The notes below the pieces were generated by a model. That model was not told the origin of the DNA. It worked only from the letters and a program-made list of their open reading frames with translations, and searched no databases. 52,984 bases of DNA from Candidatus Loosdrechtia aerotolerans (GTDB lineage Bacteria > Planctomycetota > Brocadiia > Brocadiales > Brocadiaceae): NCBI GenBank assembly GCA_021646405.1, contig SOER01000019.1, positions 1 through 52,984 of the forward strand. The letters are read 5' to 3'. The translations under genes and the position numbers were made by a program. Positions 35,816 to 43,719 of this stretch are shown piece by piece; the first letter of the stretch is position 1, and every line of letters starts with the position of its first letter.

Positions 35816-36005
35816 GATTGTTTTCAATCTGAAAGAATCCGGAGTATGGTGAGCTCTGGGAATATTTTTCTATTCCGATACTTAAGAGATTATAATGAAC
35901 AAAAAAGAAACAACCTATTGGTAAGGGATAGGCCTACTTTAAGTTTTTTACTATATACAATACCACGGACGAAAGCAAGCTTTTTCATTGAAAGTTTTTA
36001 CCGGG

Positions 36006-37415
36006 TTACGTCGTATACTTTAATGAATCAATGAGGGCCTTTGCCTTATACATAGTCTCTTCGTACTCCTCTTCTTCTTTTGAGTCAGCCACAATGCCGC
36101 TTCCAACCTGGAAATACACAGTCTTACCTTTTGTAATAAAGGTACGTATAGCAATATTGAGGTCTACGTTTCCATTAAACCCTATGTACCCTATTGCGCC
36201 CGTGTAAACACCCCGTTTCGTTGGTTCGAGTTCATCAATAATCTGCATAGCGCGTATCTTCGGTGCTCCGGTGATAGAACCTCCGGGAAATGTAGCCTTG
36301 AGGAGATCTATTGTATCGTACTGCTCTTGTAAATCACCTTCTATTGTAGAAACGAGGTGATATACCGTAGGATATGTTTCCAAAACCTTCCTCTCCACAA
36401 CTTTTACAGAACCGTATTTACATACCCTCCCTAAATCGTTACGTTCAAGGTCAATAATCATCGTAAGCTCCGCATCATCCTTTAAACTGGAAAGTAAGTC
36501 CTGTTTCATCCTGTCATCTGTCTCTTGATTCCGCCCTCTTGGTCGCGTTCCTTTAATAGGACGGGTTTGAACACGTCCGTTGTTTACGTAAAGGAACCGT
36601 TCCGGGGAGGAACTGACAATAGCGGTATCGTCAAAAGCTACATAACACGAGAATGGAGCCGGATTCACACAACGCAGCCTTTTATAAAGTTCATATGAGG
36701 AAATCCCTATTTCTGTTTCTATCCGGTGGGAAAGGTTAACCTGATACACATCACCCGCACTGATATAGTCCTTAATATGTTTAACAGCATTCAAATAATA
36801 TTCTCTTGTAAAATTAAAACGTAAGGCGGGTTTCCCTACATCCAGACTGGATTCAGTGCTTACCTGTCTGGGAAGAGCATCCGTTTTTCTCTTCAATGTA
36901 CGAATAATCTGTCCGGCTTTATCTTTTATTGAGTTGTCTATACCAAAATCAACCCCAATTACATAGCATTTTTTCAGGAGATTGTCATACGAAATAATAG
37001 TATCATAGAATCCAAAAAACATATCAGGTAAATTGATATCATCAACAGTCCTGCTATCGATTTTTTCAATAAAACGATAGAGATCATAACCAAAATATCC
37101 GACGATACCACACTGAAAAGGAATGGACTCGTTTATATTTTTTAGTGAAAATTGTTTCAATAATTCCCGAAGGTGTTCAAAAGGATTTCCCTCTGATGTG
37201 AGGCTGCCGTCTTTATCAGTCAGGATAATTGTACGACCCTTTGTTTTAACCGTTAAAAAAGGATTAAAACCAAGAAATGAGTATCTTGCTATTCCTTCTA
37301 CCGGTAAAGCACTATCAAGAAAAAATACGTTTGTATGAGAGGTAAACCGGCAGAATGCCTCTAAAGGAGAGCAGGCATCCTTGACCTCGTGAATAAAAAT
37401 TTCACTTTCTGGCAC
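36006..37415 (-). CDS. pabB: Aminodeoxychorismate synthase component I
   Basis: This 469-residue chorismate-using enzyme starts with a GTG at 37415. The active-site stretch PIKGTRPRG has the lysine typical of PabB (anthranilate synthase TrpE has PIAGT). Further hallmarks are DLERNDLGRVC, VYHLVSTIEG, TFPGGSITGAPKIRAMQIIDELE and GIGYIGFNG-like GAIGYIGFNG near the C-terminus. It converts chorismate with ammonia supplied by the PabA glutaminase to aminodeoxychorismate; pabA is not in this window. The gene has its own consensus-like promoter, back to back with that of the recombinase gene. Confidence 0.93.
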   Translation of the reverse strand: MPESEIFIHEVKDACSPLEAFCRFTSHTNVFFLDSALPVEGIARYSFLGFNPFLTVKTKGRTIILTDKDGSLTSEGNPFEHLRELLKQFSLKNINESIPFQCGIVGYFGYDLYRFIEKIDSRTVDDINLPDMFFGFYDTIISYDNLLKKCYVIGVDFGIDNSIKDKAGQIIRTLKRKTDALPRQVSTESSLDVGKPALRFNFTREYYLNAVKHIKDYISAGDVYQVNLSHRIETEIGISSYELYKRLRCVNPAPFSCYVAFDDTAIVSSSPERFLYVNNGRVQTRPIKGTRPRGRNQETDDRMKQDLLSSLKDDAELTMIIDLERNDLGRVCKYGSVKVVERKVLETYPTVYHLVSTIEGDLQEQYDTIDLLKATFPGGSITGAPKIRAMQIIDELEPTKRGVYTGAIGYIGFNGNVDLNIAIRTFITKGKTVYFQVGSGIVADSKEEEEYEETMYKAKALIDSLKYTT

Positions 37416-37468
37416 GCGTCTGCATCCGTTTCTGCTAAGGAATCAACAAAAATCAATTTCTAGTGGTA

Positions 37469-37497
37469 ATTCTAGAGAGGGTATAAATTTTTGTCAA
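37469..37497 (-). promoter_or_regulatory. Sigma70-type promoter of pabB
   Basis: Read leftward: TTGACA (37497-37492), 17-base spacer, TAGAAT (37474-37469). The -35 is perfect and the -10 has one mismatch. Predicted start near 37462, about 47 bases before the GTG. Confidence 0.72.
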
Positions 37498-37539
37498 GGT
37501 AAATCATTGTGTATTATGAGGTAAAACACTATTTTACCC

Positions 37540-37568
37540 TTGTTATTTCAATTCTGGTATGCTACTAT
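37540..37568 (+). promoter_or_regulatory. Possible promoter of the Xer recombinase gene
   Basis: TTGTTA (37540-37545), 17-base spacer, TACTAT (37563-37568). Weaker than the divergent pabB promoter. The leader of about 130 bases includes a CCGGG...CCCGG hairpin with a nine-base loop near 37637-37656. Confidence 0.4.
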
Positions 37569-37705
37569 CTGCATCCGAATCCTCTTAAAAATTAAAAGGA
37601 TAAGGTGATTTTAGCTTGCCCTTCCTAGTGCCTTAAGCCGGGAACCCTAAACCCGGGTAGTTACGATTTATTTGTGTTTTACTGTATCTCGTGGGTCTAT
37701 AGTAT

Positions 37706-38578
37706 ATGCAAAAACACATCAATAAATATCTCTCACATATTGAGCATGATAAAAATTTTTCGCCACAGACTATTCGGGCATATCAGAATGATCTTAATCA
37801 GTATCTTTCATTTCTCGTAGGTGAGAGATGCAATGATCTCGGAGGTATTACCCGTTTATTGTTAAGAAAATTTCTCGCCTTTTTAAAAGGACAGGATTAT
37901 TCAAAGGCTACCATTTCAAGAAAATTGATATCAATCCGGTCCCTTTATAAATTCCTCTGCCGTGAGGGTGTCCTGGAATATAACCCTATAGAGGATATGC
38001 GGACGCCAAAACTGGATAAAAAGCTTCCGGAATTTATGAGTGTCAATGATACCGAAGTGCTTTTAAATCAGCCTGACCTGGATTCTCCTTTAAGCGTCCG
38101 TGACAGGGCTATCATGGAAACGTTATATAGTACCGGCATACGGGTAAGTGAGCTGGTAGGAATCGATGTTACAGACATAGACTTCCTCAATGGATCTGTT
38201 AAAGTAAGGGGAAAAGGAAAGAAGGAACGCTTGATGCCTATCGGAAATCATGCCTTACAGGCTATACAATCATATCTAAAGAAAAGGAAAGATACAGATA
38301 ACAAGGCCTTGTTTTTAAATAACCGCGGAGGGCGCCTTACAGACCGCAGTGTAGCCAGGATGTTAGATAAATATGTAAAAAAAGCCGGTCTAAGCAAAAG
38401 GATCTCCCCCCATACCTTTCGTCATAGTTTTGCAACACATCTCTTAGATAATGGCGCCGATCTGCGATCCGTACAGGAGCTTCTTGGTCATGCAAATCTC
38501 TCGACCACTCAAATCTATACCCACGTAACTACAGAACGGCTGAAACAGGTATACGATAAAACGCATCCAAGGGCATAA
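37706..38578 (+). CDS. xerC: Tyrosine recombinase XerC/XerD family
   Basis: This 290-residue protein has a SAM-like core-binding N-terminal domain (1-90) and a catalytic domain with the full active site: Arg146 (STGIRVSEL), Lys172 (RGKGKKER), His236 and Arg239 (HTFRHSF), His262 (LGHANLS) and the nucleophile Tyr271 (IYTHV). Length and lack of any phage context fit the chromosomal dimer-resolution recombinase; XerC and XerD cannot be told apart reliably here. It acts at dif with FtsK. No dif-like site was recognised in the window. Confidence 0.9.
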   Translation: MQKHINKYLSHIEHDKNFSPQTIRAYQNDLNQYLSFLVGERCNDLGGITRLLLRKFLAFLKGQDYSKATISRKLISIRSLYKFLCREGVLEYNPIEDMRTPKLDKKLPEFMSVNDTEVLLNQPDLDSPLSVRDRAIMETLYSTGIRVSELVGIDVTDIDFLNGSVKVRGKGKKERLMPIGNHALQAIQSYLKKRKDTDNKALFLNNRGGRLTDRSVARMLDKYVKKAGLSKRISPHTFRHSFATHLLDNGADLRSVQELLGHANLSTTQIYTHVTTERLKQVYDKTHPRA

Positions 38579-38671
38579 TGCTGAAAAACTTCATGAAATA
38601 GCAGAACAGGTAAAATGGAACTTCCGGTTTTGTAATTGATAATTTCCCGTATTCCTGTTACATTACTCGTT

Positions 38672-39739
38672 ATGAGAAACGCAGAAGTACCATTTCAACA
38701 AAAACCATATTTGCGGAAATATAGATTTTTCCCGTTTCGTGAATATTTGAAAGAGCAGTTTCCTTATAAGGTGTATAAAATACCGCTCCACGCCGGTTTC
38801 ACATGCCCGAATCGTGACGGACGTGCCGGGACGGGTGGCTGTACCTACTGTATCAATGAAAGTTTTAGCCCAAATGTTAAGGGGCCATATTTTTCCATAA
38901 AAGAGCAAATAGAGAAGGGCAAGGAGTTTCACAGAAAAAGATACGGCGCGGAAAAGTTTATTGCCTATTTCCAGTCTTTTACCAATACGTATGCAGATAT
39001 CGATACCCTGAGATCATACTACGAAGAAGCGTTATCAGATAAAGATGTGATAGGAATCTCTATCGGAACACGGCCTGATTGTGTAACAGATGATATTTTA
39101 AACCTTATCAATACTTACACACACAAATACCACGTATGGATTGAATACGGACTCCAGTCTATACACGATACAACGTTACGGCGTGTAAACAGAGGACATA
39201 ACTATAAAGTATTTTTAGATGCCATACATCGCACAAAAAAAACTTGCATACACATATGTGTTCATGTTATCTTAGGCTTGCCTGGTGAAACAAGAAACGA
39301 TATGATGGAAACAGCCGGGGCTATTGCGCGTTTGGGTATCCAGGGGATTAAGCTTCATCACTTATATGTAGCTAAAAATACCGTACTGGCCAAAGAATAT
39401 TTTGAGGGCAGGATACAAACAATGGACGTGAATACGTATACCAAGCTTACTGTTGATTTTCTGGAACGTATACCATCAGATGTTACAGTACAAAGATTGG
39501 TAGGTGATACCCACGGCGATTTCCTTATATCACCGACATGGAAGGCCAGCAAGGCCTCTATTACATCAGGTATTACCCGGGAATTTGAGTACAGAAATAC
39601 GTACCAGGGCTTCCTCTGTAATAAAAACGGGCCAGGGCTAACACCTGAGGCTTATGAGGATCATGGAACCCTATCCCCTGGTAAAGACAAACCAGGGCAG
39701 GATTCGGAGAAGTTAAAATTATCTACGATAGAAATATAA
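38672..39739 (+). CDS. TIGR01212-family radical SAM protein (YhcC-like)
   Basis: This protein (355 residues from the ATG at 38672) has the radical SAM iron-sulfur motif of the YhcC/TIGR01212 family: HAGFTCPNRDGRAGTGGCTYC, in which the cysteine spacing is wider than the classic CxxxCxxC. Other hallmarks are YFQSFTNTYAD, GISIGTRPDC, WIEYGLQSIHDTTLRRVNRGH, HVILGLPGE and GIKLHHLYVAKNT. The family function is not settled. I chose the ATG over a TTG twelve codons upstream. The gene ends one base before a tRNA-Gly, so both could share a transcript. Confidence 0.9.
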   Translation: MRNAEVPFQQKPYLRKYRFFPFREYLKEQFPYKVYKIPLHAGFTCPNRDGRAGTGGCTYCINESFSPNVKGPYFSIKEQIEKGKEFHRKRYGAEKFIAYFQSFTNTYADIDTLRSYYEEALSDKDVIGISIGTRPDCVTDDILNLINTYTHKYHVWIEYGLQSIHDTTLRRVNRGHNYKVFLDAIHRTKKTCIHICVHVILGLPGETRNDMMETAGAIARLGIQGIKLHHLYVAKNTVLAKEYFEGRIQTMDVNTYTKLTVDFLERIPSDVTVQRLVGDTHGDFLISPTWKASKASITSGITREFEYRNTYQGFLCNKNGPGLTPEAYEDHGTLSPGKDKPGQDSEKLKLSTIEI

Positions 39740-39740
39740 T

Positions 39741-39814
39741 GCGGGCGTAATTCAGTGGCAGAATACCAGCTTCCCAAGCTGGGTATGGGGGTTCGATTCC
39801 CCTCGCCCGCTCCA
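39741..39814 (+). tRNA. tRNA-Gly (anticodon CCC)
   Basis: A complete cloverleaf. The acceptor GCGGGCG pairs with CGCCCGC over seven base pairs. The anticodon stem CCAGC/GCTGG encloses the loop TTCCCAA with anticodon CCC. The T arm is GGGG-TTCGATT-CCCC. The discriminator is T, as expected for bacterial tRNA-Gly, and the CCA end is encoded. It reads GGG codons. Confidence 0.96.
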
Positions 39815-39828
39815 TTCCATAATAAATA

Positions 39829-40854
39829 TCACACCGAAAATACCCCCCGCTGAAGGTGGAGTATTTTTGTCACCATGTTTTCAATTAATAAAGTAATATT
39901 GGCGTTGTGGTCGAGATATTCAAACGATGTTTTGATTACCGGTACAATACGGAATAATACGTCATCTGACAGGGAATTACTCTTGAGCACCAGGGCATCC
40001 TTCCAATCTCTGTAATAGAGTTCGTACCCTCCTGATTTACATACCAATAGGTCACGATAATACAGAAGAAACGAGAGCAAAAGCTCTTTTACCAGTACTC
40101 GTTTTTCCTCTAATACTTCTAAGTCCTGAATATGCCATTCATTCAATAATTCTTTAGAAAAGGTTAGGTTATCATCGCATTCTAATCTCAAAAGGCGGTC
40201 AATAAGCCAGTTTCTCTTTTCAAGGACATGTGTATCACAGAGTAACGCAGCCCTTTCCATACTGCCATTAGACAGAGAAGCTATCTGCTCTGCCTGATTA
40301 CAATCCACGTGGAAACGATGTATCAGAATTTCTTTGATACTATCAAATGTTAAAGGTGAGAATCTTACTATTTGACACCGGGACCGAATTGTATCTTTAA
40401 CAGCATCTAGTGAGGTTACAATAAGTATGATAATTGCATAGAGAGGCGGCTCCTCAAGGGTTTTTAACAGGCAATTAGATGCCTCCTCATTCATCTTGTC
40501 TGCCGATTGAATGATTACCATCTTCTGTTTCGATTCCAGAGGCCTTACATTCAAAAATTCCTGGAGATACTTTAGTTGTTCTATCTTGATTATCCTGCTA
40601 TTTTTTTCAGGAAGTATAAAAAGCAGGTCGGAGAAAGCGTTGTTTTCGATTCTCTGACAGTGATAGCAGGTATCACATGCATCTCTACCGGGATGTTGGC
40701 AAAAAATCGCTTTTGCTAATTCTTTAGAAAAGAGTACCTTACCAATCCCCTCTTGACCAGTAAAAATATAAGCGTGTGCTAAACGCTTGTTTGTGATAGC
40801 ATTCTGAAATAGCTTAACAGTTTGATTCTGGCAAGATACTACTTTAAAAGACAT
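39829..40854 (-). CDS. holB: DNA polymerase III delta-prime subunit
   Basis: This 341-residue clamp-loader subunit opens with a SFKVVSCQNQTVKLFQNAI lead, then GQEGIGKVLFSKELAKA. The latter is a P-loop with Val where Ser/Thr is required, consistent with the non-ATPase role of delta-prime. A zinc-binding cluster follows (CDTCYHC with an upstream His/Cys). SADKMNEEASNCLLKTLEEPP and the SRC motif (IRSRCQIVRF), which acts as arginine finger in the complex, are clear. It loads the beta clamp together with tau and delta. Convergent with tRNA-Gly. Confidence 0.92.
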   Translation of the reverse strand: MSFKVVSCQNQTVKLFQNAITNKRLAHAYIFTGQEGIGKVLFSKELAKAIFCQHPGRDACDTCYHCQRIENNAFSDLLFILPEKNSRIIKIEQLKYLQEFLNVRPLESKQKMVIIQSADKMNEEASNCLLKTLEEPPLYAIIILIVTSLDAVKDTIRSRCQIVRFSPLTFDSIKEILIHRFHVDCNQAEQIASLSNGSMERAALLCDTHVLEKRNWLIDRLLRLECDDNLTFSKELLNEWHIQDLEVLEEKRVLVKELLLSFLLYYRDLLVCKSGGYELYYRDWKDALVLKSNSLSDDVLFRIVPVIKTSFEYLDHNANITLLIENMVTKILHLQRGVFSV

Positions 40855-40945
40855 GAAGAACTTTGATTAGGATACATCGTATAATAGCGGTAAAAGGAGT
40901 GGCAGTAATACCATATTACCCTTACAATTCATTAAAGAGGTTATG

Positions 40946-41248
40946 TTATTCCTCGTCATAATCATACTCTTCTTCTTCTTCCTCCTCTTCTTCCTCTTCT
41001 TCTTCCTCCTCTTCGGTCTCAAGTATTGCCACGATATCACCTACTTTTACAGCATCACCTTCCTGGGCAAGTATCTCAACCAACCTTCCTGATACAGGGG
41101 CAGTAACATTGAATGTTGTTTTTTCTGTAATCATTTCAACGAGGTCTTCACCCTCTTCAACTTCTTCATCTTCTTCTACATACCAAAAAGAAACAGTTGC
41201 TTCGTCACCATTATCTTCTACTTCTGGTAATTCCACTTCAACTCTCAT
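40946..41248 (-). CDS. Stand-alone lipoyl-domain protein with a poly-glutamate tail
   Basis: Residues 1-77 form a biotinyl/lipoyl attachment domain. The modified lysine would be Lys43 in MITEKTTFNVTAPVSG, in the position of the (D)K of E2 lipoyl domains, and the flanking beta strands (VEVELPEV, GRLVEILAQEGDAVKVGDIVAIL) fit. Biotin domains have MKM at this place, so lipoate is more likely. The tail has 16 consecutive Glu (79-94) then YDYDEE; 43 of 100 residues are acidic, and only two are lysine. No E2 catalytic core or dehydrogenase neighbour is present. AGGGAG lies seven bases before the ATG, and a perfect consensus promoter is upstream, so high expression is likely. The partner enzyme is unknown. 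Confidence 0.82.
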   Translation of the reverse strand: MRVEVELPEVEDNGDEATVSFWYVEEDEEVEEGEDLVEMITEKTTFNVTAPVSGRLVEILAQEGDAVKVGDIVAILETEEEEEEEEEEEEEEEEYDYDEE

Positions 41249-41339
41249 GTCCGTTCTCCCTAATTATCAAAGCAATCTTTCTGTAGATGAGCCTAAAACT
41301 CAATTAAAATCCCTTTTCAATTAAGAATTAAGGAACTGA

Positions 41340-41368
41340 ATTATACTTAACGATAAATAGGTTGTCAA
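41340..41368 (-). promoter_or_regulatory. Perfect consensus sigma70 promoter of the lipoyl-domain gene
   Basis: Read leftward: TTGACA (41368-41363), 17-base spacer, TATAAT (41345-41340). All twelve positions and the spacing match consensus. A second TTGAC half-box lies just upstream. Predicted start near 41333, leader about 85 bases. Confidence 0.85.
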
Positions 41369-42156
41369 GCGTCAAGGCAATAAATAAAACAACGAAAAGA
41401 AAAAACCGCTCCCACACCAATATTTACTTAAGTACTTTAACAATATACAGATACGAAATAGCTTGACTTAATTAAAAATATAGTTTAAAATTTATGCGTT
41501 TTGAATGTTAATATATTTTACCAGGATTCTCAATACCTTCTCAGCAAATCTCTATAAAAATTATATCTGAAAATCACTATTTGTGAACTGAATAGTCTAT
41601 ACATTTAATACAGATGGAAATGTTAGTTTCGGCCTAAGAGAATGTTGTTAGAGGTTAGTTGTTCAGGAAAAAGAGACTGTAGAAATGAATAAGTAACATG
41701 GTGGTGAAATTGTGCTTTACCTTCAGACAGGACGTTATTTTGTGTTGTTGAAGTACTATCTTAGTTTATGGTTATCGGTGTGATAGCCATATTGCCATAA
41801 GAAGATTTGAAAGAAGAAATTTTTATAACGAAATGAGATGAATTTTGTTTGCGTTTTACACTATACAAAAATCAAATGGATACCAGTGGGGCAACAGTGG
41901 GGTATTCCCGCTTATCTTGTTTTCTAGTATAATGATTGTATTTTAAAGATACAATTCCTTTCAGGAAGTTTTGTTAAAGGTCTTATTATTCATTTCTATT
42001 CTGCTCAAATCTACATATCACTTAGGTCATGTTTCATCCAAAAGTCTCATCTATTTTCATTTTTCTCAGTCTTCATTTTTAATTATCACCTACACTACTG
42101 AGGTTTTTATCGTTTATTTCTGGAGGATGAGTTTGTAATTAGCTCATAAACTAAAA
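41369..42156. other. Long AT-rich spacer upstream of rny
   Basis: Nearly 800 bases without a credible gene. It contains a hairpin ATGGTTATC-GGTGT-GATAGCCAT at 41768-41790 (nine-base stem, one G-U pair) and a TATAAT near 41930 without a good -35. A four-codon frame (ATG AGT TTG TAA) follows a GGAGG near 42122-42137, just upstream of rny. No recognised RNA family. Confidence 0.4.
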
Positions 42157-43713
42157 ATGCAAATATTTCAATTACTTGGGTACATCCTTCTTCCTGTGGC
42201 TATTCTCCTTGGCTATTTCGTTTGTGTTATCATATCCAGGAGGAAACAATCAGCCAGTGAGAAGAGAATACAAAATCTTGTTGAAGAAGCACAGCGGGAG
42301 GCGGAAAAGATTAAAAAGGAATCTGAATTAGCAATAAAAGCCGAACTGTACCAGCACAGAGAGGCTTTTGAAAAAGAGACCCAGGAAACGAAGATAGAGT
42401 TAAGGCAGCAAGAAAAAAGGTTAAGCAAAAGAGAAGACAATCTGGAACGTAAGATGGAGTTGTTGACAAAGAAAGAAAGATATATTGACACCTTCTCAGC
42501 CAACCTCACTTTAAAAGAAAAAAAATTAGACGAAAAGAAAGCAGAACTCGAAAGAATCATAGAAGAAGAGAATAGAGCACTCCTTAAAATTTCCGGATTA
42601 TCGAAGGAAGAAGCTGAAAGGCTTTTATTAAGCCGACTGGAAAAAGAACTCGATATCAAATGTTCTGAATTAATTTCAAAGAAGGTAACAGAAGCAAAAG
42701 AAAGTGCAGAACAGATCGCTATGTCCTTAATCAGCACGGCAATTCAACGGTGTGCTGCAACTCATACAGCTGAAAACATTGTAAGTTCTATCGAACTTCC
42801 GAATAATGAGATGAAGGGACGCATCATCGGACGTGAGGGCAGAAATATTCGTGCTTTTGAGAAAGCAACGGGGATTGATGTTATCGTAGATGATACCCCG
42901 GGAGTAATTGTTCTTTCCGGATTTGATAGTGTTCGTCGTGAAATAGCAAGGCAGTCAATGGAAAAACTGATTCTTGACGGAAGGATTCACCCTGCCCATA
43001 TCGAAGAGGTTGTTAAGGAAACAGAAAAGGAAATTGAACAGGTTATTCAGGAAACGGGAAAACAGACCTGTTTTGACCTGGGCATTCATAATGTTCATCC
43101 GGAAATAATCAAACTACTGGGGAGATTGAAATATAGAACGAGTTACGGACAAAACCAACTGCAACACTCAATTGAGGTTAGTAATCTCATGGGTATTATT
43201 GCAGGTGAGTTAAAGTTAGATGTTCCATTAGCAAAACGATGCGGCCTTTTCCATGATATTGGCAAGGCTATCGGTCCTGAAATGGAGGGTACACATGCCA
43301 CAGCAGGTGCAGACCTTGCAAAACGCTACGACGAAAAACCCGAGGTTATTAATGCAATTGCCGGCCATCATGAAGAAATACCAATCGAATCTATCTACAC
43401 AGTACTGGTAAGTGCGGCCGATGCTATTTCCGCCGGAAGACCGGGTGCGAGAAGAGAGACTCTTGAGAAGTACATCAAACGGCTTGAAAAACTCGAAGGA
43501 ATCGCAACTTCTTTTACCGGTGTCGAAAGTGCATACGCTATTCAGGCAGGAAGAGAAATACGCGTAATGGTGTGCCCCGATAAAGTAAACGATAAGATTG
43601 CGGCAAAAATGTGCTATGATATTTCTAAGGAAATTGAAAATCAGTTGGAATATCCGGGAGAGGTCATCGTTACCGTTATCCGGGAAACACGATTTGTTGG
43701 ACATGCGAGATAA
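42157..43713 (+). CDS. rny: Ribonuclease Y
   Basis: This 518-residue membrane-anchored endoribonuclease starts mRNA decay. In order: one N-terminal membrane helix (residues ~8-27), a long charged coiled coil (~30-200), a KH RNA-binding domain with MKGRIIGREGRNIRAFE (~225-240), and an HD domain with QHSIEVSNLMG, LFHDIGKAIGPE and IAGHHEE. The C-terminus ends in the family's VTVIRETRFVGHAR-like form. Length is typical (about 520). mnmG starts six bases after its stop, so the two form an operon. Confidence 0.96.
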   Translation: MQIFQLLGYILLPVAILLGYFVCVIISRRKQSASEKRIQNLVEEAQREAEKIKKESELAIKAELYQHREAFEKETQETKIELRQQEKRLSKREDNLERKMELLTKKERYIDTFSANLTLKEKKLDEKKAELERIIEEENRALLKISGLSKEEAERLLLSRLEKELDIKCSELISKKVTEAKESAEQIAMSLISTAIQRCAATHTAENIVSSIELPNNEMKGRIIGREGRNIRAFEKATGIDVIVDDTPGVIVLSGFDSVRREIARQSMEKLILDGRIHPAHIEEVVKETEKEIEQVIQETGKQTCFDLGIHNVHPEIIKLLGRLKYRTSYGQNQLQHSIEVSNLMGIIAGELKLDVPLAKRCGLFHDIGKAIGPEMEGTHATAGADLAKRYDEKPEVINAIAGHHEEIPIESIYTVLVSAADAISAGRPGARRETLEKYIKRLEKLEGIATSFTGVESAYAIQAGREIRVMVCPDKVNDKIAAKMCYDISKEIENQLEYPGEVIVTVIRETRFVGHAR

Positions 43714-43719
43714 GAGACT

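Noticed and set aside
41109-41324. Rightward serine/threonine-rich frame opposite the lipoyl gene
   Set aside because: It is the antisense of acidic codons (GAA/GAG read as TTC/CTC or TCT/TCC), an artefact of composition.
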